64,000 bases of DNA from Nematostella vectensis (Eukaryota > Cnidaria > Anthozoa > Actiniaria > Edwardsiidae): assembly GCF_932526225.1 (NCBI RefSeq), contig NC_064044.1, positions 499,001 through 563,000 on the forward strand, read 5' to 3'. Of the stretch, positions 50,084 through 62,561 are shown piece after piece. Position 1 is the stretch's first letter. The number at the start of each line of letters is the position of its first letter. The position numbers were made by a program, and so were the translations under genes. The notes beneath the pieces are model-generated. The model was not told the DNA's origin and searched no databases. It was given only the letters and a program-made list of their open reading frames with translations.

Positions 50084-52089
50084 ACCTTACATCCACATGA
50101 AGGTAATGCCTAATATCGAGTGCCCTACAGTAAGTGTTTTGCAGTCAAGTTGTTTTCTGTTAGTAGGTAAAAAAATATTCTAAATAATAGTAATCATAGC
50201 TATGGTCACCACTTACACATTTAGAACTTGTAATGAAAAGAAAGAAAATATATATATATATATATGCAGTCAAACAACAGAATTGCATGATAACCTTGAA
50301 TATATTGAATAAAGGACTGCAAAAAAACATCTTTTGTACTAGTTGCTTGAATTGACCCTTGGCTATTTTTAGCTGAATTCCCCTCCCCCTCTAAAAAAGA
50401 AAATAATAATAATAATAGAACAAAACTAAAAAGAAAACAAACACAACAGAGACCCCCACCAACAATTTTGATTTTTTTTACTTTCCTTTAAAAGGGGAGT
50501 TTCATGGTTAAGAGATTTGCAATTGCTCTAGAGCCCTGACACAATGAACTTCAGTGAAATTCTAATACTGACTTATGAGCTTTTGGTACATGTGGGAGAC
50601 TTTAAACAAAAGAAAAAAAATGACCACAAACTGTCAATTAACATAGTTTTCAATATAATATTGCATATTATTTAATAAGGTATTCACAGCTTTTAAAAAG
50701 TTCAACTGTTTGTTGACACTTAAAAGCCTACAATAATCACTGACTCCAGACATGCGCAGTACTATGCTGCTGCCCCTTTAAAGTAAAATACACTTTACTT
50801 AGTCAGCGTAGACAAAATTGCGGATTTTGTCAATATTCTAATATGAAGATGTCAATATTCTCCTCCCTTACGTCTTTATTTCTATTTATTTTATGATTTT
50901 CACATGATACCAAAACAGCGTCTTTTTTCTTCGCTAATTTGATGTCATGTACACAATAAAAGAGATGCGCCCGTGCGCATGGCGAGTCCCCAAGGGACCC
51001 AAGACGCCCAAATAGACCTCTATTTTTTGTCATCCACAATCTCGGCGAGCTGTGCGTGGCGTAACCGTATTACAGGCCTGGGATCCTGGTTATTGTCCTC
51101 CCCATTAATGCGCGGATTGGAATAACCTTGCAAGAGTGTTGTACAGCATATTCGCTCGGAAATATCGGTGCTTGGGGCCTTCGGGTTCTTTACAGCCTTC
51201 CGTAAAAGCCTTGTGCTGCCATACCGATTGGGTAATCCGTATGTATGGTTTCCGTTGTGTTCTTCAGACCGGGTTCGATCCCAGGCCAATAGGCTTTTTT
51301 TTTTAGTTCGTTTTTTTTTTTCTTTGTGCTGGACCCCCTTAATCCTGATAGGTTTTGCGCAAAAATAATAAAAAAAAGTGAGTTTGCAAAATAAGCTTGT
51401 TGATTTATTGATTATATGTATTCAATTTGTTCCTAAGAAGTTAAAAAAAACACAAAGCAAAGAGTTTGAGGAAGTAAACAAGTATGTGAACTTTAATGTT
51501 CTATTTGAAGGGGTGCATTTTGTACAGGGAAGCATACATAGAATGCTTAACTGGTGGAGAGGGAAGAGGTAAAAGTTTATTGAGCATAATTTCAACAATA
51601 GCAGGGGGAAGAGAGGGGCACTCTCTTCATACAATATTGCAGTTGTTACCTATTATTAAATAAGTTTGTAACATGTCTTTGTTTATTAAGCAAGGTCTAT
51701 TTCTGAGACAAGCAAACTCAAGTAAGGCTGTTGAAATAACAGGTGAGTGTTAAAAGAAAAACAATTATCTGATTAGAAAACTACTGTAGATTCCTTTGCA
51801 CCAAAATAAGAACAAACTTCATTTTGTTTGTTATTTATGAGGAACGAGATGAGCTCTACAAAGCCATAAAGAAATATGTATTGCTCATCTAAATTATACA
51901 AGTAAATAATAATATTAAAAAAGAACTACTGTAAGTAATTAGAGTGGTTTTCATTAACCCGTGAAACAAAGTGTGATAGTTAAACGGTAATAGTTAGTAA
52001 AACACAAAAAAGTACAATAGAATCAGATCACCACAAAGTGTAATACGCTAAAGCGTAGTTCACGGGTTAATGAAGGTTTTGACATTTCA
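50084..52089 (+). repeat. Satellite unit 26
   Basis: 2006 bp. tRNA-like module at 51225-51292; MITE-like element at 51958-52066. Private change AAGCTTGTTGATT near 51395 and GAGTTTCATGG near 50498. Confidence 0.95.
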
Positions 52090-54097
52090 ACCTTACATCC
52101 ACATGAAGGTAATGCCTAATATCGAGTGCCCTACAGTAAGTGTTTTGCAGTCAAGTTGTTTTCTGTTAGTAGGTAAAAAAATATTCTAAATAATAGTAAT
52201 CATAGCTATGGTCACCACTTACACATATAGAACTTGTAATGTAAAGAAAGAAAAAAAATATATATATATGCAGTCAAACAACAGAATTGCATGATAACCT
52301 TGAATATATTGAATAAAGGACTGCAAAAAAACATCTTTTGTACTAGTTGCTTGAATTGACCCTTGGCTATTTTTAGCTGAATTCCCCTCCCCCTCTAAAA
52401 AAGAAAATAATAATAATAATAATAGAACAAAACTAAAAAGAAAACAAACATAACAGAGACCCCCACCAACAATTTTGATTTTTTTTACTTTCCTTTAAAA
52501 GGGGAGTGTCATGGTTAAGAGATTTGCAATAGCTCTAGAGCCCTGACACAATGAACTTCAGTGAAATTCTAATACTGACTTATGAGCTTTTGGTACATGT
52601 GGGAGACTTTAAACAAAACAAAAAAAATGACCACAAACTGTCAATTAACATAGTTTTCAATATAATATTGCATATTATTTAATAAGGTATTCACAGCTTT
52701 TAAAAAGTTCAACTGTTTGTTGACACTTAAAAGCCTACAATAATCACTGACTCCAGACATGCGCAGTACTATGCTGCTGCCCCTTTAAAGTAAAATACAG
52801 CTTTACTTAGTCAGCGTAGACAAAATTGCGGATTTTGTCAATATTCTAATATGAAGATGTCAATATTCTCCCCCCTTACGTCTTTATTTCTATTTATTTT
52901 ATGATTTTCACATGATACCAAAACAGCGTCTTTTTTCTTCGCTAATTTGATGTCATGTACACAATAAAAGAGATGCGCCCGTGCGCATGGCGAGTCCCCA
53001 AGGGACCCAAGACGCCCAAATAGACATCTATTTTTTGTCATCCACAATCTCGGCGAGCTGTGCGTGGCGTAACCGTATTACAGGCCTGGGATCCTGGTTA
53101 TTGTCCTCCCCATTAATGCGCGGGTTGGAATAACCTTACAAGAGTGTTGTACAGCATATTCGCTCGGAAATATCGGTGCTTGGGGCCTTCGGGTTCTTTA
53201 CAGCCTTCCGTAAAAGCCTTGTGCTGTCATACCGATTGGGTAATCCGTATGTATGGTTTCCGTTTTGTTCTTCAGACCGGGTTCGATCCCAGGCCAATAG
53301 GCTTTTTTTTTAGTTCGTTTTTTTTTTTCTTTGTGCTGGGCCCCCTTAATCCTGATAGGTTTTGCGCAAAAATAATAAAAAAAAGTGAGTTTGCAAAATA
53401 AGCTTGCTAGATTTATTGATTATATGTATTCAATTTGTTCCTAGGAAGTTAAAAAAAACACAAAGCAAAGAGTTTGAGGAAGTAAACAAGTATGTGAACT
53501 TTAATGTTCTATTTGAAGGGGTGCATTTTGTACAGGGAAGCATACATAGAATGCTTAACTGGTGGAGAGGGAAGAGGTAAAAGTTTATTGAGCATAATTT
53601 CAACAATAGCAGGGGGAAGAGAGGGGCACTCTCTTCATACAATATTGCAGTTGTTACCTATTATTAAATAAGTTTGTAACATGTCTTTGTTTATTAAGCA
53701 AGGTCTATTTCTGAGACAAGCAAACTCAAGTAAGGCTGTTGAAATAACAGGTGAGTGTTAAAAGAAAAACAATTATCTGATTAGAAAACTACTGTAGATT
53801 CCTTTGCACCAAAATAAGAACAAACTTCATTTTGTTTGTTATTTATGAGGAACGAGATGAGCTCTACAAAGCCATAAAGAAATATGTATTGCTCATCTAA
53901 ATTATACAAGTAAATAATAATATTAAAAAAGAACTACTGTAAGTAATTAGAGTGGTTTTCATTAACCCGTGAAACAAAGTGTGATAGTTAAACGGTAATA
54001 GTTAGTAAAACACAAAAAAGTACAATAGAATCAGATCACCACAAAGTGTAATACGCTAAAGCGTAGTTCACGGGTTAATGAAGGTTTTGACATTTCA
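52090..54097 (+). repeat. Satellite unit 27
   Basis: 2008 bp. The AAT tract has one extra repeat near 52410. tRNA-like module at 53233-53300; MITE-like element at 53966-54074. Carries CCTTACAAG, seen otherwise only in units 1, 2 and 17. Confidence 0.95.
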
Positions 54098-56101
54098 ACC
54101 TTACATCCACATGAAAGTAATGCCTAATATCGAGTGCCCTACAGTAAGTGTTTTGCAGTCAAGTTGTTTTCTGTTAGTAGGTAAAAAAATATTCTAAATA
54201 ATAGTAATCATAGCTATGGTCACCACTTACACATTTAGAACTTGTAATGAAAAGAAAGAAAAAAAATATATATATATGCAGTCAAACAACAGAATTGCAT
54301 GATAACCTTGAATATATTGAATAAAGGACTGCAAAAAAACATCTTTTGTACTAGTTGCTTGAATTGACCCTTGGCTATTTTTAGCTGAATTCCCCTCCCC
54401 CTCTAAAAAAGAAAATAATAATAATAATAGAACAAAACTAAAAAGAAAACAAACACAACAGAGACCCCCACCAACAATTTTGATTTTTTTTTACTTTCCT
54501 TTAAAGGGGGAGTGTCATGGTTAAGAGATTTGCAATTGCTCTAGAGCCCTGACACAATGAACTTCAGTGAAATTCTAATACTGACTTATGAGCTTTTGGT
54601 ACATGTGGGAGACTTTAAACAAAACAAAAAAAATGACCACAAACTGTCAATTAACATAGTTTTCAATATAATATTGCATATTATTTAATAAGATATTCAC
54701 AGCTTTTAAAAAGTTCAACTGTTTGTTGACACTTAAAAGCCTACAATAATCACTGACTCCAGACATGCGCAGTACTATGCTGCTGCCCCTTTAAAGTAAA
54801 ATACACTTTACTTAGTCAGCGTAGACAAAATTGCGGATTTTGTCAATATTCTAATATGAAGATGTCAATATTCTCCTCCCTTACGTCTTTATTTCTATTT
54901 ATTTTATGCTTTTCACATGATACCAAAACAGCGTCTTTTTTCTTCGCTAATTTGATGTCATGTACACAATAAAAGAGATGCGCCCGTGCGCATGGCGAGT
55001 CCCCAAGGGACCCAAGACGCCCAAATAGACCTCTATTTTTTGTCATCCACCATCTCGGCGAGCTGTTCGTGGCGTAACCGTATTACAGGCCTGGGATCCT
55101 GGTTATTGTCCTCCCCATTAATGCGCGGGTTGGAATAACCTTGCAAGAGTGTTGTACAGCATATTCGCTCGGAAATATCGGTGCTTGGGGCCTTCGGGTT
55201 CTTTACAGCCTTCCGTAAAAGCCTTGTGCTGCCATACCGATTGGGTAATCCGTATGTATGGTTTCCGTTTTGTTCTTCAGACCGGGTTCGATCCCAGGCC
55301 AATGGGCTTTTTTTTTTAGTTCGTTTATTTTCTTTGTGCTGGACCCCCTTAATCCTGATAGGTTTTGCGCAAAAATAATAAAAAAAAGTGAGTTTGCAAA
55401 ATAAGCTTGCTAGATTTATTGATTATATGTATTCAATTTGTTCCTAGGAAGTTAACAAAAAACACAAAGCAAAGAGTTTGAGGAAGTAAACAAGTATGTG
55501 AACTTTAATGTTCTATTTGAAGGGGTGCATTTTGTACAGGGAAGCATACATAGAATTCTTAACTGGTGGAGAGGGAAGAGGTAAAAGTTTATTGAGCATA
55601 ATTTCAACAATAGCAGGGGGAAGAGAGGGGCACTCTCTTCAAACAATATTGCAGTTGTTACCTATTATTAAATAAGTTTGTAACATGTCTTTGTTTATTA
55701 AGCAAGGTCTATTTCTGAGACAAGCAAACTCAAGTAAGGCTGTTGAAATAACAGGTGAGTGTTAAAAGAAAAACAATTATCTGATTAGAAAACTACTGTA
55801 GATTCCTTTGCACCAAAATAAGAACAAACTTCATTTTGTTTGTTATTTATGAGGAACGAGATGAGCTCTACAAAGCCATAAAGAAATATGTATTGCTCAT
55901 CTAAATTATACAAGTAAATAATAATATTAAAAAAGAACTACTGTAAGTAATTAGAGTGGTTTTCATTAACCCGTGAAACAAAGTGTGATAGTTAAACGGT
56001 AATAGTTAGTAAAACACAAAAAAGTACAATAGAATCAGATCACCACAAAGTGTAATACGCTAAAGCGTAGTTCACGGGTTAATGAAGGTTTTGACATTTC
56101 A
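54098..56101 (+). repeat. Satellite unit 28
   Basis: 2004 bp. tRNA-like module at 55238-55305; MITE-like element at 55970-56078. More private substitutions than average in the core (ATGCTTTTCAC, CCACCATCTC, CTGTTCGTGG), some shared with the edge unit 31. Confidence 0.95.
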
Positions 56102-58108
56102 ACCTTACATCCACATGAAGGTAATGCCTAATATCGAGTGCCCTACAGTAAGTGTTTTGCAGTCAAGTTGTTTTCTGTTAGTAGGTAAAAAAATATTCTA
56201 AATAATAGTAATCATAGCTATGGTCACCACTTACACATTTAGAACTTGTAATGAAAAGAAAGAAAAAAAATATATATATATGCAGTCAAACAACAGAATT
56301 GCATGATAACCTTGAATATATTGAATAAAGGACTGCAAAAAAACATCTTTTGTACTAGTTGCTTGAATTGACCCTTGGCTATTTTTAGCTGAATTCCCCT
56401 CCCCCTCTAAAAAAGAAAATAATAATAATAATAGAACAAAACTAAAAAGAAAACAAACACAACAGAGACCCCCACCAACATATTTGATTTTTTTTACTTT
56501 CCTTTAAAGGCGGAGTGTCATGGTTAAGAGATTTGCAATTGCTCTAGAGCCCTGACACAATGAACTTCAGTGAAATTCTAATACTGACTTATGAGCTTTT
56601 GGTACATGTGGGAGACTTTAAACAAAACAAAAAAAATGACCACAAACTGTCAATTAACATAGTTTTCAATATAATATTGCATATTATTTAATAAGGTATT
56701 CACAGCTTTTAAAAAGTTCAACTGTTTGTTGACACTTAAAAGCCTACAATAATCACTGACTCCAGACATGCGCAGTACTATGCTGCTGCCCCTTTAAAGT
56801 AAAATACACTTTACTTAGTCAGCGTAGACAAAATTGCGGATTTTGTCAATATTCTAATATGAAGATGTCAATATTCTCCTCCCTTACGTCTTTATTTCTA
56901 TTTATTTTATGATTTTCACATGATACCAAAACAGCGTCTTTTTTCTTCGCTAATTTGATGTCATGTACACAATAAAAGAGATGCGCCCGTGCGCATGGCG
57001 AGTCCCCAAGGGACCCAAGACGCCCAAATAGACCTCTATTTTTTGTCATCCACAATCTCGGCGAGCTGTGCGTGGCGTAACCGTATTACAGGCCTGGGAT
57101 CCTGGTTATTGTCCTCCCCATTAATGCGCGGGTTGGAATAACCTTGCAAGAGTGTTGTACAGCATATTCGCTCGGAAATATCGGTGCTTGGGGCCTTCGG
57201 GTTCTTTACAGCCTTCCGTAAAAGCCTTGTGCTGCCATACCGATTGGGTAATCCGTATGTATGGTTTCCGTTTTGTTCTTCAGACCGGGTTCGATCCCAG
57301 GCCAATGGGCTTTTTTTTTTAGTTCGTTTTTTTTTTTCTTTGTGCTGGACCCCCTTAATCCTGATAGGTTTTGCGCAAAAATAATAAAAAAAAAGTGAGT
57401 TTGCAAAATAAGCTTGCTAGATTTATTGATTATATGTATTCAATTTGTTCCTAGGAAGTTAACAAAAAACACAAAGCAAAGAGTTTGAGGAAGTAAACAA
57501 GTATGTGAACTTTAATGTTCTATTTGAAGGGGTGCATTTTGTACAGGGAAGCATACATAGAATGCTTAACTGGTGGAGAGGGAAGAGGTAAAAGTTTATT
57601 GAGCATAATTTCAACAATAGCAGGGGGAAGAGAGGGGCACTCTCTTCATACAATATTGCAGTTGTTACCTATTATTAAATAAGTTTGTAACATGTCTTTG
57701 TTTATTAAGCAAGGTCTATTTCTGAGACAAGCAAACTCAAGTAAGGCTGTTGAAATAACAGGTGAGTGTTAAAAGAAAAACAATTATCTGATTAGAAAAC
57801 TACTGTAGATTCCTTTGCACCAAAATAAGAACAAACTTCATTTTGTTTGTTATTAATGAGGAACGAGATGAGCTCTACAAAGCCATAAAGAAATATGTAT
57901 TGCTCATCTAAATTATACAAGTAAATAATAATATTAAAAAGGAATTACTGTAATTAATTAGAGTGGTTTTCATTAACCCGTGAAACAAAGTGTGATAGTT
58001 AAACGGTAATAGTTAGTAAAACACAAAAAAGTACAATAGAATCAGATCACCACAAAGTGTAATACGCTAAAGCGTAGTTCACGGGTTAATGAAGGTTTTG
58101 ACATTTCA
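56102..58108 (+). repeat. Satellite unit 29
   Basis: 2007 bp. tRNA-like module at 57241-57308 with CCAATGG; MITE-like element at 57977-58085. Ends in the GGAATTACTG haplotype of units 1, 2 and 17, with an additional change (TGTAATTAATT). Confidence 0.95.
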
Positions 58109-61000
58109 ACCTTACATCCACATGAAAGTAATGCCTAATATCGAGTGCCCTACAGTAAGTGTTTTGCAGTCAAGTTGTTTTCTGTTAGTAGGTAAAAAAA
58201 TATTCTAAATAATAGTAATCATAGCTATGGTCACCACTTACACATTTAGAACTTGTAATGAAAAGAAAGAAAAAAAATATATATATATGCAGTCAAACAA
58301 CAGAATTGCATGATAACCTTGAATATATTGAATAAAGGACTGCAAAAAAACATATTTTGTACTAGTTGCTTGAATTGACCCTTGGCTATTTCTAGCTGAA
58401 TTCCCCTCCCCCTCTAAAAAAGAAAATAATAATAATAATAGAACAAAACTAAAAAGAAAACAAACATAACAGAGACCCCCACCAACAATTTTGATTTTTT
58501 TTTACTTTCCTTTAAAAGGGGAGTTTCATGGTTAAGAGATTTGCAATAGCTCTAGAGCCCTGACACAATGAACTTCAGTGAAATTCTAATACTGACTTAT
58601 GAGCTTTTGGTACATGTGGGAGACTTTAAACAAAACAAAAAAAATGACCACAAACTGTCAATTAACATAGTTTTCAATATAATATTGCATATTATTTAAT
58701 AAGGTATTCACAGCTTTTAAAAAGTTCAACTGTTTGTTGACACTTAAAAGCCTACAATAATCACTGACTCCAGACATGCGCAGTACTATGCTGCTGCCCC
58801 TTTAAAGTAAAATACAGCTTTACTTAGTCAGCGTAGACAAAATTGCGGATTTTGTCAATATTCTAATATGAAGATGTCAATATTCTCGTCCCTTACGTCT
58901 TTATTTCTATTTATTTTATGATTTTCACATGATACCAAAACAGCGTCTTTTTTCTTCGCTAATTTGATGTCATGTACACAATAAAAGAGATGCGCCCGTG
59001 CGCATGGCGAGTCCCCAAGGGACCCAAGACGCCCAAATAGACCTCTATTTTTTGTCATCCACAATCTCGGCGAGCTGTGCGTGGCGTAACCGTATTACAG
59101 CCTGGGATCCTGGTTATTGTCCTCCCCATTAATGCGCGGGTTGGGATAACCTTGCAAGAGTGTTGTACAGCATATTCGCTCGGAAATATCGGTGCTTGGG
59201 GCCTTCGGGTTCTTTACAGCCTTCCGTAAAAGCCTTGTGCTGCCATACCGATCGGGTAATCCGTATGTATGGTTTCCGTTTAGTTCTTCAGACCGGGTTT
59301 GATCCCAGGCCAATGGGCTTTTTTATTTAGTTCGTTTATTTTCTTTGTGCTGGACCCCTTTAATCCTGATAGGTTTTGCGCAAAAATAATAAAAAAAGTG
59401 AGTTTGCAAAATAAGCTTGCTAGATTTACTGATTATATGTATTCAATTTGTTCCTAGGAAGTTAACAAAAAACACAAAGCAAAGAGTTTGAGGAAGTAAA
59501 CAAGTATGTGAACTTTAATGTTCTATTTGAAGGGGTGCATTTTGTACAGGGAAGCATACATAGAATGCTTAACTGGTGGAGAGGGAAGAGGTAAAAGTTT
59601 ATTGAGCATAATTTCAACAATAGCAGGGGGAAGAGAGGGGCACTCTCTTCATACAATATTGCAGTTGTTACCTATTATTAAATAAGTTTGTAACATGTCT
59701 TTGTTTAGCTTTACTTAGCGTAGACAAAATTGCGGATTTTGTCAATATTCTAATATGAAGATGTCAATATTCTCCCCCCTTACGTCTTTATTTCTATTTA
59801 TTTTATGATTTTCACATGATACCAAAACAGCGTCTTTTTTCTTCGCTAATTTGATGTCATGTACACAATAAAAGAGATGCGCCCGTGCGCATGGCGAGTC
59901 CCCAAGGGACCCAAGACGCCCAAATAGACATCTATTTTTTGTCATCCACAATCTCGGCGAGCTGTGCGTGGCGTAACCGTATTACAGGCCTAGGATCCTG
60001 GTTATTGTCCTCCCCATTAATGCGCGGGTTGGAATAACCTTGCAAGAGTGTTGTACAGCATATTCGCTCGGAAATATCGGTGCTTGGGGCCTTCGGGTTC
60101 TTTACAGCCTTCCGTAAAAGCCTTGTGCTGCCATACCGATTGGGTAATCCGTATGTATGGTTTCCGTTTTGTTCTCCAGACCGGGTTCGATCCCAGGCCA
60201 ATGGGCTTTTTTTTTTAGTTCGTTTTTTTTTCTTTGTGCTTGACCCCCTTAATCCTGATAGGTTTTGCGCAAAAATAATAAAAAAAAGTGAGTTTGCAAA
60301 ATAAGCTTGCTAGATTTATTGATTATATGTATTCAATTTGTTCCTAGGAAGTTAAAAAAAACACAAAGCAAAGAGTTCGAGGAAGTAAACAAGTATGTGA
60401 ACTTTAATGTTCTATTTGAAGGGGTGCATTTTGTACAGGGAAGCATACATAGAATTCTTAACTGGTGGAGAGGGAAGAGGTAAAAGTTTATTGAGCATAA
60501 TTTCAACAATAGCAGGGGGAAGAGAGGGGCACTCTCTTCATACAATATCGCAGTTGTTACCTATTATTAAATAAGTTTGTAACATGTCTTTGTTTATTAA
60601 GCAAGGTCTATTTCTGAGACAAGCAAACTCAAGTAAGGCTGTTGAAATAACAGGTGAGTGTTAAAAGAAAAACAATTATCTGATTAGAAAACTACTGTAG
60701 ATTCCTTTGCACCAAAATAAGAACAAACTTCATTTTGTTTGTTATTTATGAGGAACGAGATGAGCTCTACAAAGCCATAAAGAAATATGTATTGCTCATC
60801 TAAATTATACAAGTAAATAATAATATTAAAAAAGAACTACTGTAAGTAATTAGAGTGGTTTTCATTAACCCGTGAAACAAAGTGTGATAGTTAAACGGTA
60901 ATAGTTAGTAAAACACAAAAAAGTACAATAGAATCAGATCACCACAAAGTGTAATACGCTAAAGCGTAGTTCACGGGTTAATGAAGGTTTTGACATTTCA
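58109..61000 (+). repeat. Satellite unit 30, rearranged composite of 2892 bp
   Basis: The unit runs normally to 59707 (TTGTTTA, unit offset about 1597), then jumps back to the sequence normally at offset about 706 (GCTTTACTTA) and continues to the end. It therefore has two GC-rich cores, 887 bp apart, and two tRNA-like modules (59249-59316 with a mutated B box, and 60137-60204) but one MITE-like element (60869-60977). Four bases (GTCA) are also missing just after the junction. It can be read as an 887-bp internal duplication or as two units with a deletion of about 1.1 kb. Confidence 0.93.
59700..59725. other. Rearrangement junction inside unit 30
   Basis: CTTTGTTTA (normally followed by TTAAGC) is joined directly to GCTTTACTTA, which normally lies some 890 bp upstream in unit phase. 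Little or no homology is visible at the join (perhaps one base), and GTCA is missing just downstream. This suggests end joining rather than homologous unequal exchange. Confidence 0.85.
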
Positions 61001-62504
61001 ACCTTACATCCACATGAAAGTAATGCCTAATATCGAGTGCCCTACAGTAAGTGTTTTGCAGTCAAGTTGTTTTCTGTTAGTAGGTAAAAAAATATTCTAA
61101 ATAATAGTAATCATAGCTATGGTCACCACTTACACATATAGAACTTGTAATGAAAAGAACGAAAAATATATATATATATATATGCAGTCAAACAACAGAA
61201 TTGCATGATAACCTTGAATATATTGAATAAAGGACTGCAAAAAAACATCTTTTGTACTAGTTGCTTGAATTGACCCTTGGCTATTTTTAGCTGAATTCCC
61301 CTCCCCCTCTAAAAAAGAAAATAATAATAATAATAGAACAAAACTAAAAAGAAAACAAACACAACAGAGACCCCCACCAACAATTTTGATTTTTTTTACT
61401 TTCCTTTAAAGGGGGAGTGTCATGGTTAAGAGATTTGCAATAGCTCTATAGCCCTGACACAATGAACTTCAGTGAAATTCTAATACTGACTTATGAGCTT
61501 TTGGTACATGTGGGAGACTTTAAACAAAACAAAAAAATGACCACAAACTGTCAATTAACATAGTTTTCAATATAATATTGCATATTATTTAATAAAGTAT
61601 TGACAGCTTTTAAAACGTTCAACTGTTTGTAGACACTTAAAAGCCTACAATAAACACTGACTCCAGACATGCGCAGTACTATGCTGCTGCCCCTTTAAAG
61701 TAAAATACAGCTTTACTTAGTCAGCGTAGACAATATTGCGGATTTTGTCAATATTCTAATATGAATATGTCAATATTCTCCCCCCTTACGTCTTTATTTC
61801 TATTTATTTTATGCTTTTCACATGATACCAAAACAGCGTCTTTTTTCTTCGCTAATTTGATGTCATGTACACAATAAAAGAGATGCGCCCGTGCGCATGG
61901 CGAGTCCCCAAGGGACCCAACACGCCCAAATAGACCTCTATTTTTTGTCATCCACAATCTCGGCGAGCTGTGCGTGGCGTAACCGTATTACAGGCCTGGG
62001 ATCCTGGTTATTGTCCTCCCCATTAATGCCCGGGTTGGGATAACCTTGCAAGAGTGTTGTACAGCATATTCGCTCGGAAATATCGGTGCTTGGGGCCTTC
62101 GGGTTCTTTACAGCCTTCCCTAAAAGCCTTGTGCTGCCATACCGATTGGGTAATCCGTATGTATGGTTTCCGTTTTGTTCTTCAAACCGGGTTCGATCCC
62201 AGGCCAATGGGCTTTTTTTTTTATTCGTTTTCTTCCTTTGTGCTTGACCCCTTAATCCTGATTGGTTTTGAGCAAAAATAATAAAAAAAGTGAGTTTGCA
62301 AAATAAGCTTGCTAGATTTATTGATTATATGTATTCAATTTGTTCCTAGGAAGTTAACAAAAAACACAAAGCAAAGAGTTTGAGGAAGTAAACAAGTATG
62401 TGAACTTTAATGTTCTATTTAAAGGGGCGCATTTTGTACAGGGAAGCATACAGTGTATTGAGCATAATGTCAACAATAGCAGGGGGAAGGGAGGGGCACT
62501 CTCC
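61001..62504 (+). repeat. Satellite unit 31, degenerate truncated edge unit
   Basis: Partial unit ending near 62504, missing the right 450 bp or so, including the MITE-like element. It carries more substitutions than internal units (for example AATAAAGTATTGACAGC, TGTAGACAC, TTGAGCAAAA) and a deletion near 62452 that removes the AGAATGCTTAACTGG region. tRNA-like module at 62143-62210. Confidence 0.93.
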
Positions 62505-62561
62505 ACCCAACGCAGTACATTTAATTAAGAAGACCGCGGGGGGCCAACGGAAGAAGAAAAG
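62505..62561. other. Satellite-to-retrotransposon transition
   Basis: Unique-looking 57-bp stretch containing a G-rich patch (CGCGGGGGGCC). Read on the minus strand it directly follows the stop codon of the L1-like fragment, so it is probably the remains of that element's 3' UTR. No target-site duplication against the satellite edge was recognised. Confidence 0.5.

Larger units (their letters stand above)
1..62504. repeat. Macrosatellite array, 31 units of about 2.0 kb
   Basis: The same sequence recurs head to tail, starting each time at the motif ACCTTACATCCACAT. Unit starts are 1, 2000, 4006, 6009, 8011, 10014, 12025, 14033, 16036, 18047, 20056, 22060, 24063, 26070, 28072, 30079, 32072, 34067, 36085, 38080, 40085, 42079, 44086, 46086, 48091, 50084, 52090, 54098, 56102, 58109 and 61001. 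Units differ by scattered substitutions, homopolymer length and (AT)n length, and by a recurrent 9-bp deletion. Single BamHI and HindIII sites recur in essentially every unit. The left boundary lies outside the window; the phase used here is arbitrary. Homology stops near 62504. I see no gene in any unit. Confidence 0.98.

Noticed and set aside
1-62504. CRISPR array or bacterial repeat locus
   Set aside because: The period is 2 kb with no short repeat/spacer structure, there are no cas genes, and the flanks are animal retrotransposons.
1-62504. rDNA, 5S, snRNA or spliced-leader tandem array
   Set aside because: No recognisable 5S, U1, U2, U5 or U6 core motif and no Sm-type site in a plausible context. 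The GTGCTTGG...TTCGGG resemblance to a U6 5' hairpin does not extend.
1-62504. Whole array as an assembly artefact
   Set aside because: Units have private variants, ordered higher-order structure and a decaying edge, which simple duplication errors would not produce. The exact copy number could still be wrong.
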